A stretch of 64,000 nucleotides of DNA from Linyphia triangularis (taxonomy: Eukaryota; Arthropoda; Arachnida; Araneae; Linyphiidae), in NCBI GenBank assembly GCA_963978545.1, contig OZ021722.1, forward strand, positions 15,070,801 through 15,134,800, given 5' to 3'. The position numbers were made by a program, and so were the translations under genes. Below are positions 1-14,971 of this stretch, piece after piece; position 1 is the first letter of the stretch; the number at the start of each line of letters is the position of its first letter. The notes under the pieces are model-generated. The model saw nothing but the letters and a program-made list of their open reading frames with translations. It searched no databases and was not told the origin of the DNA.

Positions 1-3000
1 ATCTCCAATTCCAATTTTATAACACTCACTAAATAAGAAGTGGGTCTATAGTTGGTTCAAAATGTGCAAATTTCTCAAAAATAAAATTTCCCCATTGAAA
101 ACACATGACGGACTGTTCAATGAATTATTTTTGAAAAAGAATTATTTTCAAATTTTTTTCCGGTTTGTGATATTGAAGCTCATATATAGGAGAATCTCCT
201 ATTCGAATTTTATAACACTCACTAAATAAGAAGTGGGTCTATAGTTGGTTCGAAATGTGCAATTTTCTCAAAAATAAAATTTCACAATTGAAAACACATG
301 GCGGACTGTTCAATGAATTATTGTTCGAAAAGTAAAATTTTCAAATTTTTTTTCGGTGTCTGATATTGAAGCTCATATATAGGAGAATCTCGAATTTGAA
401 TTTTATAACACTCACTAAATAAGAAGTGGGTCTAAAGTTGTTCCAAAAAGTGCAATTTTCTCAAAAATAAGATTTCGCCATTGAAAACACATGACGGACT
501 ATTCAATGAATAATTTTTCAAAAAGTAAAATTTTCAAAATTTTTTCCGGTTTGTGATATTGAAGCTCATATATAGGAGAATCTCCTATTCGAATTTTATA
601 ACACTCACTAAATAAGAAGTGGGTCTAAAGTTGTTCCAAAAAGTGCAATTTTCTAAAAAATAAGATTTCGCCATTGGAAACACATGACGGACTATTCAAT
701 GAATAATTTTTCAAAAAGTAAAATTTTCAAAATTTGTTCCCGTTTGTGATATTGAAGCTTATATATAGGAGAATCTCCAATTCCAATTTTATAACACTCA
801 CTAAATAAGAAGTGGGTCTATAGTTGGTTCAAAATGTGCAAATTTTTCAAAAATAAGATTTCGCCATTGAAAACACATGGCGGACTGTTCAATGAATTAT
901 TGTTCAAACAGTAAAATTTTCAAAATTTTTTCCTGTGTGCGATATTGAAGCTTATATATAGGAGAATCTCCAATTCCAATTTTATAACACTCACTAAATA
1001 AGAAGTGGGTCTATAGTTGGTTCAAAATGTGCAAATTTCTCAAAAATAAAATTTCCCCATTGAAAACACATGACGGACTGTTCAATGAATTACTTTTGAA
1101 AAAGAAATATTTTCAATTTTTTTTCCGGTTTGTGATATTGAAGCTCATATATAGGAGAATCTCCTATTCGAATTTTATAACACTCACTAAATAAGAAGTG
1201 GGTCTATAGTTGGTTCGAAATGTGCAATTTTCTCAAAAATAAAATTTCACAATTGAAAACACATGGCGAACTGTTCAATGAATTATTGTTCGAAAAGTAA
1301 AATTTTCAAATTTTTTTTCGGTGTCTGATATTGAAGCTCATATATAGGAGAATCTCGAATTTGAATTTTATAACACTCACTAAATAAGAAGTGGGTCTAA
1401 AGTTGTTCCAAAAAGTGCAATTTTCTCAAAAATAAGATTTCGCCATTGAAAACACATGACGGACTATTCAATGAATAATTTTTCAAAAAGTAAAATTTTC
1501 AAAATTTTTTCCGGTTTGTGATATTGAAGCTCATATATAGGAGAATCTCCTATTCGAATTTTATAACACTCACTAAATAAGAAGTGGGTCTAAAGTTGTT
1601 CCAAAAAGTGCAATTTTCTCAAAAATAAGATTTCGCCATTGAAAACACATGACGGACTGTTCAATGAATAATTGTTCAAAAATTAAAATTTTCAAAATTT
1701 TTTCCCGTGTGTGATATTGAAGCTTATATATAGGAGAATCTCTAATTCCAATTTTATATTACTTACTAAATAAGAAGTGGGTCTAAAGTTGTTCCAAAAA
1801 GTGCAATTTTCTAAAAAATAAAATTTCCCCATTGCAAACACATGGCGGACTGTTCAATGAATTTTTGTTCAAAAAGTAAAATTTTCAAAATTTTTTCCCG
1901 TGTGTGATATTGAAGCTTATATATAGGAGAATCTCTAATTCCAATTTTATAACACTCACTAAATAAGAAGTGGGTCTATAGTTGGTTCAATATGTGCAAA
2001 TTTCTCAAAAATAAAATTTCCCCATTGAAAACACATGACGGACTGTTCAATGAATTATTTTTGAAAAAGAAATATTTTCAAAATTTTTTCCGGTTTGTGA
2101 TATTGAAGCTCATATATAGGAGAATCTCCTATTCGAATTTTATAACACTCACTAAATAAGAAGTGGGTCTAAAGTTGTTCCAAAAAGTGCAATTTTCTAA
2201 AAAATAAGATTTCGCCATTGGAAACACATGACGGACTATTCAATGAATAATTTTTCAAAAAGTAAAATTTTCAAAATTTGTTCCCGTTTGTGATATTGAA
2301 GCTTATATATAGGAGAATCTCCAATTAAAATTTTATAACACTCACTAAATAAGAAGTGGGTCTATAGTTGGTTCAAAATGTGCAAATTTTTCAAAAATAA
2401 GATTTCGCCATTGAAAACACATGGCGGACTGTTCAATGAATTATTGTTCAAACAGTAAAATTTTCAAAATTTTTTCCTGTGTGCGATATTGAAGCTTATA
2501 TATAGGAGAATCTCCAATTCCAATTTTATAACACTCACTAAATAAGAAGTGGGTCTATAGTTGGTTCAAAATGTGCAAATTTCTCAAAAATAAAATTTCC
2601 CCATTGAAAACACATGACGGACTGTTCAATGAATTATTTTTGAAAAAGAAATATTTTCAAATTTTTTTCCGGTTTGTGATATTGAAGCTCATATATAGGA
2701 GAATCTCCTATTCGAATTTTATAACACTCACTAAATAAGAAGTGGGTCTAGAGTTGGTTCGAAATGTGCAATTTTCTCAAAAATAAAATTTCACAATTGA
2801 AAACACATGGCGGACTGTTCAATGAATTATTGTTCGAAAAGTAAAATTTTCAAATTTTTTTTCGGTGTCTGATATTGAAGCTCATATATAGGAGAATCTC
2901 GAATTTGAATTTTATAACACTCACTAAATAAGAAGTGGGTCTAAAGTTGTTCCAAAAAGTGCAATTTTCTCAAAAATAAGATTTCGCCATTGAAAACACA

Positions 3001-6000
3001 TGACGGACTATTCAATGAATAATTTTTCAAAAAGTAAAATTTTCAAAATTTTTTCCGGTTTGTGATATTGAAGCTCATATATAGGAGAATCTCCTATTCG
3101 AATTTTATAACACTCACTAAATAAGAAGTGGGTCTAAAGTTGTTCCAAAAAGTGCAATTTTCTCAAAAATAAGATTTCGCCATTGAAAACACATGACGGA
3201 CTGTTCAATGAATAATTGTTCAAAAATTAAAATTTTCAAAATTTTTTCCCGTGTGTGATATTGAAGCTTATATATAGGAGAATCTCCAATTCCAATTTTA
3301 TAACACTCACTAAATAAGAAGTGGGTCTATAGTTGGTTCAAAATGTGCAAATTTCTCAAAAATAAAATTTCCCCATTGAAAACACATGACGGACTGTTCA
3401 ATGAATTACTTTTGAAAAAGAAATATTTTCAATTTTTTTTCCGGTTTGTGATATTGAAGCTCATATATAGGAGAATCTCCTATTCGAATTTTATAACACT
3501 CACTAAATAAGAAGTGGGTCTATAGTTGGTTCGAAATGTGCAATTTTCTCAAAAATAAAATTTCACAATTGAAAACACATGGCGAACTGTTCAATGAATT
3601 ATTGTTCGAAAAGTAAAATTTTCAAATTTTTTTTCGGTGTCTGATATTGAAGCTCATATATAGGAGAATCTCGAATTTGAATTTTATAACACTCACTAAA
3701 TAAGAAGTGGGTCTAAAGTTGTTCCAAAAAGTGCAATTTTCTCAAAAATAAGATTTCGCCATTGAAAACACATGACGGACTATTCAATGAATAATTTTTC
3801 AAAAAGTAAAATTTTCAAAATTTTTTCCGGTTTGTGATATTGAAGCTCATATATAGGAGAATCTCCTATTCGAATTTTATAACACTCACTAAATAAGAAG
3901 TGGGTCTAAAGTTGTTCCAAAAAGTGCAATTTTCTCAAAAATAAGATTTCGCCATTGAAAACACATGACGGACTGTTCAATGAATAATTGTTCAAAAATT
4001 AAAATTTTCAAAATTTTTTCCCGTGTGTGATATTGAAGCTTATATATAGGAGAATCTCTAATTCCAATTTTATAATACTTACTAAATAAGAAGTGGGTCT
4101 AAAGTTGTTCCAAAAAGTGAAATTTTCTAAAAAATAAAATTTCCCCATTGCAAACACATGGCGGACTGTTCAATGAATTTTTGTTCAAAAAGTAAAATTT
4201 TCAAAATTTTTTCCCGTGTGTGATATTGAAGCTTATATATAGGAGAATCTCTAATTCCAATTTTATAACACTCACTAAATAAGAAGTGGGTCTATAGTTG
4301 GTTCAAAATGTGCAAATTTCTCAAAAATAAAATTTCCCCATTGAAAACACATGACGGACTGTTCAATGAATTATTTTTGAAAAAGAAATATTTTCAAAAT
4401 TTTTTCCGGTTTGTGATATTGAAGCTCATATATAGGAGAATCTCCTATTCGAATTTTATAACACTCACTAAATAAGAAGTGGGTCTAAAGTTGTTCCAAA
4501 AAGTGCAATTTTCTAAAAAATAAGATTTCGCCATTGGAAACACATGACGGACTATTCAATGAATAATTTTTCAAAAAGTAAAATTTTCAAAATTTGTTCC
4601 CGTTTGTGATATTGAAGCTTATATATAGGAGAATCTCCAATTCCAATTTTATAACACTCACTAAATAAGAAGTGGGTCTATAGTTGGTTCAAAATGTGCA
4701 AATTTTTCAAAAATAAGATTTCGCCATTGAAAACACATGGCGGACTGTTCAATGAATTATTGTTCAAACAGTAAAATTTTCAAAATTTTTTCCTGTGTGC
4801 GATATTGAAGCTTATATATAGGAGAATCTCCAATTCCAATTTTATAACACTCACTAAATAAGAAGTGGGTCTATAGTTGGTTCAAAATGTGCAAATTTCT
4901 CAAAAATAAAATTTCCCCATTGAAAACACATGACGGACTGTTCAATGAATTATTTTTGAAAAAGAATTATTTTCAAATTTTTTTCCGGTTTGTGATATTG
5001 AAGCTCATATATAGGAGAATCTCCTATTCGAATTTTATAACACTCACTAAATAAGAAGTGGGTCTATAGTTGGTTCGAAATGTGCAATTTTCTCAAAAAT
5101 AAAATTTCACAATTGAAAACACATGGCGGACTGTTCAATGAATTATTGTTCGAAAAGTAAAATTTTCAAATTTTTTTTCGGTGTCTGATATTGAAGCTCA
5201 TATATAGGAGAATCTCGAATTTGAATTTTATAACACTCACTAAATAAGAAGTGGGTCTAAAGTTGTTCCAAAAAGTGCAATTTTCTCAAAAATAAGATTT
5301 CGCCATTGAAAACACATGACGGACTATTCAATGAATAATTTTTCAAAAAGTAAAATTTTCAAAATTTTTTCCGGTTTGTGATATTGAAGCTCATATATAG
5401 GAGAATCTCCTATTCGAATTTTATAACACTCACTAAATAAGAAGTGGGTCTAAAGTTGTTCCAAAAAGTGCAATTTTCTAAAAAATAAGATTTCGCCATT
5501 GGAAACACATGACGGACTATTCAATGAATAATTTTTCAAAAAGTAAAATTTTCAAAATTTGTTCCCGTTTGTGATATTGAAGCTTATATATAGGAGAATC
5601 TCCAATTCCAATTTTATAACACTCACTAAATAAGAAGTGGGTCTATAGTTGGTTCAAAATGTGCAAATTTTTCAAAAATAAGATTTCGCCATTGAAAACA
5701 CATGGCGGACTGTTCAATGAATTATTGTTCAAACAGTAAAATTTTCAAAATTTTTTCCTGTGTGCGATATTGAAGCTTATATATAGGAGAATCTCCAATT
5801 CCAATTTTATAACACTCACTAAATAAGAAGTGGGTCTATAGTTGGTTCAAAATGTGCAAATTTCTCAAAAATAAAATTTCCCCATTGAAAACACATGACG
5901 GACTGTTCAATGAATTACTTTTGAAAAAGAAATATTTTCAATTTTTTTTCCGGTTTGTGATATTGAAGCTCATATATAGGAGAATCTCCTATTCGAATTT

Positions 6001-9000
6001 TATAACACTCACTAAATAAGAAGTGGGTCTATAGTTGGTTCGAAATGTGCAATTTTCTCAAAAATAAAATTTCACAATTGAAAACACATGGCGAACTGTT
6101 CAATGAATTATTGTTCGAAAAGTAAAATTTTCAAATTTTTTTTCGGTGTCTGATATTGAAGCTCATATATAGGAGAATCTCGAATTTGAATTTTATAACA
6201 CTCACTAAATAAGAAGTGGGTCTAAAGTTGTTCCAAAAAGTGCAATTTTCTCAAAAATAAGATTTCGCCATTGAAAACACATGACGGACTATTCAATGAA
6301 TAATTTTTCAAAAAGTAAAATTTTCAAAATTTTTTCCGGTTTGTGATATTGAAGCTCATATATAGGAGAATCTCCTATTCGAATTTTATAACACTCACTA
6401 AATAAGAAGTGGGTCTAAAGTTGTTCCAAAAAGTGCAATTTTCTCAAAAATAAGATTTCGCCATTGAAAACACATGACGGACTGTTCAATGAATAATTGT
6501 TCAAAAATTAAAATTTTCAAAATTTTTTCCCGTGTGTGATATTGAAGCTTATATATAGGAGAATCTCTAATTCCAATTTTATATTACTTACTAAATAAGA
6601 AGTGGGTCTAAAGTTGTTCCAAAAAGTGCAATTTTCTAAAAAATAAAATTTCCCCATTGCAAACACATGGCGGACTGTTCAATGAATTTTTGTTCAAAAA
6701 GTAAAATTTTCAAAATTTTTTCCCGTGTGTGATATTGAAGCTTATATATAGGAGAATCTCTAATTCCAATTTTATAACACTCACTAAATAAGAAGTGGGT
6801 CTATAGTTGGTTCAATATGTGCAAATTTCTCAAAAATAAAATTTCCCCATTGAAAACACATGACGGACTGTTCAATGAATTATTTTTGAAAAAGAAATAT
6901 TTTCAAAATTTTTTCCGGTTTGTGATATTGAAGCTCATATATAGGAGAATCTCCTATTCGAATTTTATAACACTCACTAAATAAGAAGTGGGTCTAAAGT
7001 TGTTCCAAAAAGTGCAATTTTCTAAAAAATAAGATTTCGCCATTGGAAACACATGACGGACTATTCAATGAATAATTTTTCAAAAAGTAAAATTTTCAAA
7101 ATTTGTTCCCGTTTGTGATATTGAAGCTTATATATAGGAGAATCTCCAATTAAAATTTTATAACACTCACTAAATAAGAAGTGGGTCTATAGTTGGTTCA
7201 AAATGTGCAAATTTTTCAAAAATAAGATTTCGCCATTGAAAACACATGGCGGACTGTTCAATGAATTATTGTTCAAACAGTAAAATTTTCAAAATTTTTT
7301 CCTGTGTGCGATATTGAAGCTTATATATAGGAGAATCTCCAATTCCAATTTTATAACACTCACTAAATAAGAAGTGGGTCTATAGTTGGTTCAAAATGTG
7401 CAAATTTCTCAAAAATAAAATTTCCCCATTGAAAACACATGACGGACTGTTCAATGAATTATTTTTGAAAAAGAAATATTTTCAAATTTTTTTCCGGTTT
7501 GTGATATTGAAGCTCATATATAGGAGAATCTCCTATTCGAATTTTATAACACTCACTAAATAAGAAGTGGGTCTAGAGTTGGTTCGAAATGTGCAATTTT
7601 CTCAAAAATAAAATTTCACAATTGAAAACACATGGCGGACTGTTCAATGAATTATTGTTCGAAAAGTAAAATTTTCAAATTTTTTTTCGGTGTCTGATAT
7701 TGAAGCTCATATATAGGAGAATCTCGAATTTGAATTTTATAACACTCACTAAATAAGAAGTGGGTCTAAAGTTGTTCCAAAAAGTGCAATTTTCTCAAAA
7801 ATAAGATTTCGCCATTGAAAACACATGACGGACTATTCAATGAATAATTTTTCAAAAAGTAAAATTTTCAAAATTTTTTCCGGTTTGTGATATTGAAGCT
7901 CATATATAGGAGAATCTCCTATTCGAATTTTATAACACTCACTAAATAAGAAGTGGGTCTAAAGTTGTTCCAAAAAGTGCAATTTTCTCAAAAATAAGAT
8001 TTCGCCATTGAAAACACATGACGGACTGTTCAATGAATAATTGTTCAAAAATTAAAATTTTCAAAATTTTTTCCCGTGTGTGATATTGAAGCTTATATAT
8101 AGGAGAATCTCTAATTCCAATTTTATAATACTTACTAAATAAGAAGTGGGTCTAAAGTTGTTCCAAAAAGTGCAATTTTCTAAAAAATAAAATTTCCCCA
8201 TTGCAAACACATGGCGGACTGTTCAATGAATTTTTGTTCAAAAAGTAAAATTTTCAAAATTTTTTCCCGTGTGTGATATTGAAGCTTATATATAGGAGAA
8301 TCTCTAATTCCAATTTTATAACACTCACTAAATAAGAAGTGGGTCTATAGTTGGTTCAATATGTGCAAATTTCTCAAAAATAAAATTTCCCCATTGAAAA
8401 CACATGACGGACTGTTCAATGAATTATTTTTGAAAAAGAAATATTTTCAAAATTTTTTCCGGTTTGTGATATTGAAGCTCATATATAGGAGAATCTCCTA
8501 TTCGAATTTTATAACACTCACTAAATAAGAAGTGGGTCTAAAGTTGTTCCAAAAAGTGCAATTTTCTAAAAAATAAGATTTCGCCATTGGAAACACATGA
8601 CGGACTATTCAATGAATAATTTTTCAAAAAGTAAAATTTTCAAAATTTGTTCCCGTTTGTGATATTGAAGCTTATATATAGGAGAATCTCCAATTAAAAT
8701 TTTATAACACTCACTAAATAAGAAGTGGGTCTATAGTTGGTTCAAAATGTGCAAATTTTTCAAAAATAAGATTTCGCCATTGAAAACACATGGCGGACTG
8801 TTCAATGAATTATTGTTCAAACAGTAAAATTTTCAAAATTTTTTCCTGTGTGCGATATTGAAGCTTATATATAGGAGAATCTCCAATTCCAATTTTATAA
8901 CACTCACTAAATAAGAAGTGGGTCTATAGTTGGTTCAAAATGTGCAAATTTCTCAAAAATAAAATTTCCCCATTGAAAACACATGACGGACTGTTCAATG

Positions 9001-9510
9001 AATTATTTTTGAAAAAGAAATATTTTCAAATTTTTTTCCGGTTTGTGATATTGAAGCTCATATATAGGAGAATCTCCTATTCGAATTTTATAACACTCAC
9101 TAAATAAGAAGTGGGTCTAGAGTTGGTTCGAAATGTGCAATTTTCTCAAAAATAAAATTTCACAATTGAAAACACATGGCGGACTGTTCAATGAATTATT
9201 GTTCGAAAAGTAAAATTTTCAAATTTTTTTTCGGTGTCTGATATTGAAGCTCATATATAGGAGAATCTCGAATTTGAATTTTATAACACTCACTAAATAA
9301 GAAGTGGGTCTAAAGTTGTTCCAAAAAGTGCAATTTTCTCAAAAATAAGATTTCGCCATTGAAAACACATGACGGACTATTCAATGAATAATTTTTCAAA
9401 AAGTAAAATTTTCAAAATTTTTTCCGGTTTGTGATATTGAAGCTCATATATAGGAGAATCTCCTATTCGAATTTTATAACACTCACTAAATAAGAAGTGG
9501 GTCTAAAGTT
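1..9510. repeat. 193-bp satellite in 8-monomer higher-order repeat
   Basis: About 49 head-to-tail monomers of 193 bp; the box AACACTCACTAAATAAGAAG recurs at 21, 214, 407, 600, 793, 986 and so on. Monomers fall into eight types told apart by the bases after GAGAATCT, by TATAGTTGG versus TAAAGTTGT, and by the GGCGG or GACGG box. Reading types in order gives ABCDE, ABCFGHDE, ABCF, ABCFGHDE, ABCDE, ABCFGHDE, ABCFGHDE, ABC. The full cycle is 8 x 193 = 1544 bp. A larger copy of 25 monomers (4825 bp) is visible, since the start of the window resembles the sequence from about 4826. The two G monomers with ATATTACTTAC at 1738 and 6563 are also exactly 4825 bp apart. No gene is present. Confidence 0.95.
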
Positions 9511-10221
9511 GGTCCTAAAAATTGAACTTTCAAAATTTTCTTTTAAAATTTTTCCCATGTTAACAGTATGGAAAATTTCACACTTCTAAATTTTCAAAAT
9601 TTTACAATCATTTTGCAACTAGAGTAACAGAATTTGTCAACCGAATCGATTTCCACATTCAAGTGGTTATTAAAATGAAATTTTACTTCTCAAAATTCGG
9701 TTATTGCCAAAAAAATCTTTATATCCCTTTGAATATACATTAAACTTGCCAATCCTTAGGTAATTTTCCAATTCTCAATTTTCGAATTTTAACCTTAATT
9801 TGTAGCCTAGGATAATAAAAGTCATCTTCCGATTTCTTTCTGATCATCAATTTGCTCATGAAATATTATTTTAGTACACAAAATCGAAGCAATGCAACGT
9901 AAAATAAAGCCTCAAAACAGTTTCTGAGCGCTTCCGTTTCAAAATTTCAACTTCTCATAGAGCTATTCAAAAATAATTTTTTTTGCCAAAATTTTGAAAT
10001 TTGTTTGATTTTTAATGTGTTTTTGAATAAAAAAAACACAATTTGGAACCATTTGTTAAAAATGAAATTTTCCATTCAAATACACTCAAAACTGAAATAC
10101 TTCAAGATTTTCGAAAAATTGAATTTTTTATTTTTAGAATACTTTTTTTTAATTAAAATTTGGTACAAGAATAACTATAAAACATATATCCAACTGCAAT
10201 TCGCAATTTGAAAGCATTTGA
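9511..10221. repeat. L insert 1
   Basis: About 700 bp of extra sequence between GTCTAAAGTTG and GCAATTTTCTC of a 193-bp monomer. It sits after ABC, in the slot where an F monomer would be. Internal landmarks are CGAATCGATTTCCACATTCA, GTAGCCTAGGATAATA and TTTCTGAGCGCTTCCG. The left edge (GGTCCTAAAAATTGAACTTT) looks like a diverged copy of the monomer segment found again at the right edge, so the extra DNA appears flanked by a short duplication. A 68-codon plus-strand frame (10005-10211) is AT-driven and not credible as a gene. Confidence 0.9.
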
Positions 10222-13200
10222 GCAATTTTCTCGAAAATACAATTCCCCATTGAAATCACATGGCGGACTATTCAATGAATAATTGTTCAAAAATTAAAAT
10301 TTTCAAATTTTTTTCCCGTTTGTTATATTGAAGCTTATATATAGGAGAATGTCCAATTTCAATTTTATAACACTCACTAAATAAAAAGTGGGTCTAAAGT
10401 TGTTCCAAAAAGTGCAATTTTCTGAAAAATAAAATTTCTCCATTGAAAACACATGGCGGGCTGTTCAATGAATTATTGTTCAAAAAGTAAAATTTTCAAA
10501 ATTTATTCCGGTTTGTGATATTGAAGCTCATATATAGGAGAATCTCGAATTTGAATTTTATAACACTCACTAAATAAGAAGTGGGTCTAAAGTTGTTCCA
10601 AAAAGTGCAATTTTCTAAAAAATAAGATTTCGCCATTGGAAACACATGACGGACTATTCAATGAATAATTTTTCAAAAAGTAAAATTTTCAAAATTTGTT
10701 CCCGTTTGTGATATTGAAGCTTATATATAGGAGAATCTCCAATTCCAATTTTATAACACTCACTAAATAAGAAGTGGGTCTATAGTTGGTTCAAAATGTG
10801 CAAATTTTTCAAAAATAAGATTTCGCCATTGAAAACACATGGCGGACTGTTCAATGAATTATTGTTCAAACAGTAAAATTTTCAAAATTTTTTCCTGTGT
10901 GCGATATTGAAGCTTATATATAGGAGAATCTCCAATTCCAATTTTATAACACTCACTAAATAAGAAGTGGGTCTATAGTTGGTTCAAAATGTGCAAATTT
11001 CTCAAAAATAAAATTTCCCCATTGAAAACACATGGCGGACTGTTCAATGAATTATTGTTCAAAAAGTAAAATTTTCAAAATTTTTTCCGGTTTGTGATAT
11101 CGAAGCTCATATATAGGAGAATCTCGAATTTGAATTTTATAACACTCACTAAATAAGAAGTGGGTCTAAAGTTGTTCCAAAAAGTGCAATTTTCTCAAAA
11201 ATAAGATTTCGCCATTGAAAACACATGACGGACTGTTCAATGAATAATTGTTCAAAAATTAAAATTTTCAAAATTTTTTCCCGTGTGTGATATTGAAGCT
11301 TATATATAGGAGAATCTCTAATTCCAATTTTATAACACTTACTAAATAAGAAGTGGGTCTAAAGTTGTTCCAAAAAGTGCAATTTTCTAAAAAATAAAAT
11401 TTCCCCATTGAAAACACATGGCGGACTGTTCAATGAATTATTGTTCAAAAAGTAAAATTTTCAAAATTTTTTCCATTGTGTGATATTGAAGCTTATATAT
11501 AGGAGAATCGCCATTTTCAATTTTATAACACTCACTAAATAAAAAGTGGGTCTAAAGTTGTTCCAAAAAGTGCAATTTTCTAAAAAATAAAATTTCCCCA
11601 TTGAAAACACATGGCGGACTGTTCAATGAATTATTGTTCAAAAAGTAAAATTTTCAAATTTTTTTCCGGTTTGTGATATTGAAGCTTATATATAGGAGAA
11701 TCTCCAATTCCAATTTTATAACACTCACTAAATAAGAAGTGGGTCTATAGTTGGTTCGAAATGTGCAATTTTCTCAAAAATAAAATTTCACAATTGAAAA
11801 CACATGGCGGACTGTTCAATGAATTATTGTTCGAAAAGTAAAATTTTCAAAATTTTTTCCGGTGTGTGATATTGAAGCTCATATATAGGAGAATCTCGAA
11901 TTTGAATTTTATAACACTCACTAAATAAGAAGTGGATCTAAAGTTGTTCCAAAAAGTGCAATTTTCTCAAAAATAAGATTTCGCCATTGAAAACACATGA
12001 CGGACTATTCAATGAATAATTTTTCAAAAAGTAAAATTTTAAAAATTTTTTCCGGTGTGTGATATTGAAACTTATATATAGGAGAATCTCCAATTAAATT
12101 TTATAACACACACTAAATAAGAAGTGGGTCTATAGTTGGTTCAAAATGTGCAATTTTCTCAAAAATAAGATTTCGCCATTGAAAACACATGACGGACTGT
12201 TCAATGAATTATTTTTCAAAAAGTAAAATTTTCAAAATTCTTTCCGGTTTGTGATATTGAAGCTCATATATAGGAGAATATCCTATTCGAATTTTATAAC
12301 ACTCACTAAATAAGAAGTGGGTCTAAAGTTGGTTCGAAATGTGCAATTTTCTCAAAAATAAAATTTCACAATTGAAAACACATGGCGAACTGTTCAATGA
12401 ATTATTGTTCGAAAAGTAAAATTTTCAAATTTTTTTTCGGTGTCTGATATTGAAGCTCATATATAGGAGAATCTCGAATTTGAATTTTATAACACTCACT
12501 AAATAAGAAGTGGGTCTAAAGTTGTTCCAAAAAGTGCAATTTTCTCAAAAATAAGATTTCGCCATTGAAAACACATGACGGACTATTCAATGAATAATTT
12601 TTCAAAAAGTAAAATTTTCAAAATTTTTTCCGGTTTGTGATATTGAAGCTCATATATAGGAGAATCTCCTATTCGAATTTTATAACACTCACTAAATAAG
12701 AAGTGGGTCTAAAGTTGTTCCAAAAAGTGCAATTTTCTCAAAAATAAGATTTCGCCATTGAAAACACATGACGGACTGTTCAATGAATAATTGTTCAAAA
12801 ATTAAAATTTTCAAAATTTTTTCCCGTGTGTGATATTGAAGCTTATATATAGGAGAATCTCTAATTCCAATTTTATAATACTTACTAAATAAGAAGTGGG
12901 TCTAAAGTTGTTCCAAAAAGTGCAATTTTCTAAAAAATAAAATTTCCCCATTGCAAACACATGGCGGACTGTTCAATGAATTTTTGTTCAAAAAGTAAAA
13001 TTTTCAAAATTTTTTCCCGTGTGTGATATTGAAGCTTATATATAGGAGAATCTCTAATTCCAATTTTATAACACTCACTAAATAAGAAGTGGGTCTATAG
13101 TTGGTTCAATATGTGCAAATTTCTCAAAAATAAAATTTCCCCATTGAAAACACATGACGGACTGTTCAATGAATTATTTTTGAAAAAGAAATATTTTCAA

Positions 13201-14260
13201 AATTTTTTCCGGTTTGTGATATTGAAGCTCATATATAGGAGAATCTCCTATTCGAATTTTATAACACTCACTAAATAAGAAGTGGGTCTAAAGTTGTTCC
13301 AAAAAGTGCAATTTTCTAAAAAATAAGATTTCGCCATTGGAAACACATGACGGACTATTCAATGAATAATTTTTCAAAAAGTAAAATTTTCAAAATTTGT
13401 TCCCGTTTGTGATATTGAAGCTTATATATAGGAGAATCTCCAATTAAAATTTTATAACACTCACTAAATAAGAAGTGGGTCTATAGTTGGTTCAAAATGT
13501 GCAAATTTTTCAAAAATAAGATTTCGCCATTGAAAACACATGGCGGACTGTTCAATGAATTATTGTTCAAACAGTAAAATTTTCAAAATTTTTTCCTGTG
13601 TGCGATATTGAAGCTTATATATAGGAGAATCTCCAATTCCAATTTTATAACACTCACTAAATAAGAAGTGGGTCTATAGTTGGTTCAAAATGTGCAAAAT
13701 TAACAAAAATAAAATTTCCCCATTGAAAACACATGACGGACTGTTCAATGAATTATTTTTGAAAAAGAAATATTTTCAAATTTTTTTCCGGTTTGTGATA
13801 TTGAAGCTCATATATAGGAGAATCTCCTATTCGAATTTTATAACACTCACTAAATAAGAAGTGGGTCTAGAGTTGGTTCGAAATGTGCAATTTTCTCAAA
13901 AATAAAATTTCACAATTGAAAACACATGGCGGACTGTTCAATGAATTATTGTTCGAAAAGTAAAATTTTCAAATTTTTTTTCGGTGTCTGATATTGAAGC
14001 TCATATATAGGAGAATCTCGAATTTGAATTTTATAACACTCACTAAATAAGAAGTGGGTCTAAAGTTGTTCCAAAAAGTGCAATTTTCTCAAAAATAAGA
14101 TTTCGCCATTGAAAACACATGACGGACTATTCAATGAATAATTTTTCAAAAAGTAAAATTTTCAAAATTTTTTCCGGTTTGTGATATTGAAGCTCATATA
14201 TAGGAGAATCTCCTATTCGAATTTTATAACACTCACTAAATAAGAAGTGGGTCTAAAGTT

Positions 14261-14971
14261 GGTCCTAAAAATTGAACTTTCAAAATTTTCTTTTAAAATT
14301 TTTCCCATGTTAACAGTATGGAAAATTTCACACTTCTAAATTTTCAAAATTTTACAATCATTTTGCAACTAGAGTAACAGAATTTGTCAACCGAATCGAT
14401 TTCCACATTCAAGTGGTTATTAAAATGAAATTTTACTTCTCAAAATTCGGTTATTGCCAAAAAAATCTTTATATCCCTTTGAATATACATTAAACTTGCC
14501 AATCCTTAGGTAATTTTCCAATTCTCAATTTTCGAATTTTAACCTTAATTTGTAGCCTAGGATAATAAAAGTCATCTTCCGATTTCTTTCTGATCATCAA
14601 TTTGCTCATGAAATATTATTTTAGTACACAAAATCGAAGCAATGCAACGTAAAATAAAGCCTCAAAACAGTTTCTGAGCGCTTCCGTTTCAAAATTTCAA
14701 CTTCTCATAGAGCTATTCAAAAATAATTTTTTTTGCCAAAATTTTGAAATTTGTTTGATTTTTAATGTGTTTTTGAATAAAAAAAACACAATTTGGAACC
14801 ATTTGTTAAAAATGAAATTTTCCATTCAAATACACTCAAAACTGAAATACTTCAAGATTTTCGAAAAATTGAATTTTTTATTTTTAGAATACTTTTTTTT
14901 AATTAAAATTTGGTACAAGAATAACTATAAAACATATATCCAACTGCAATTCGCAATTTGAAAGCATTTGA
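14261..14971. repeat. L insert 2
   Basis: Looks identical to L insert 1 at an offset of exactly 4750 bp, including the 68-codon frame. Confidence 0.9.

Noticed and set aside
10005..10211. Recurrent 66-69 codon frames in L units on both strands as a conserved small protein family
   Set aside because: Their similarity follows from repeat homogenisation, the composition is that of AT-rich DNA (Phe, Lys, Ile, Asn), and frames are broken by indels in several copies.
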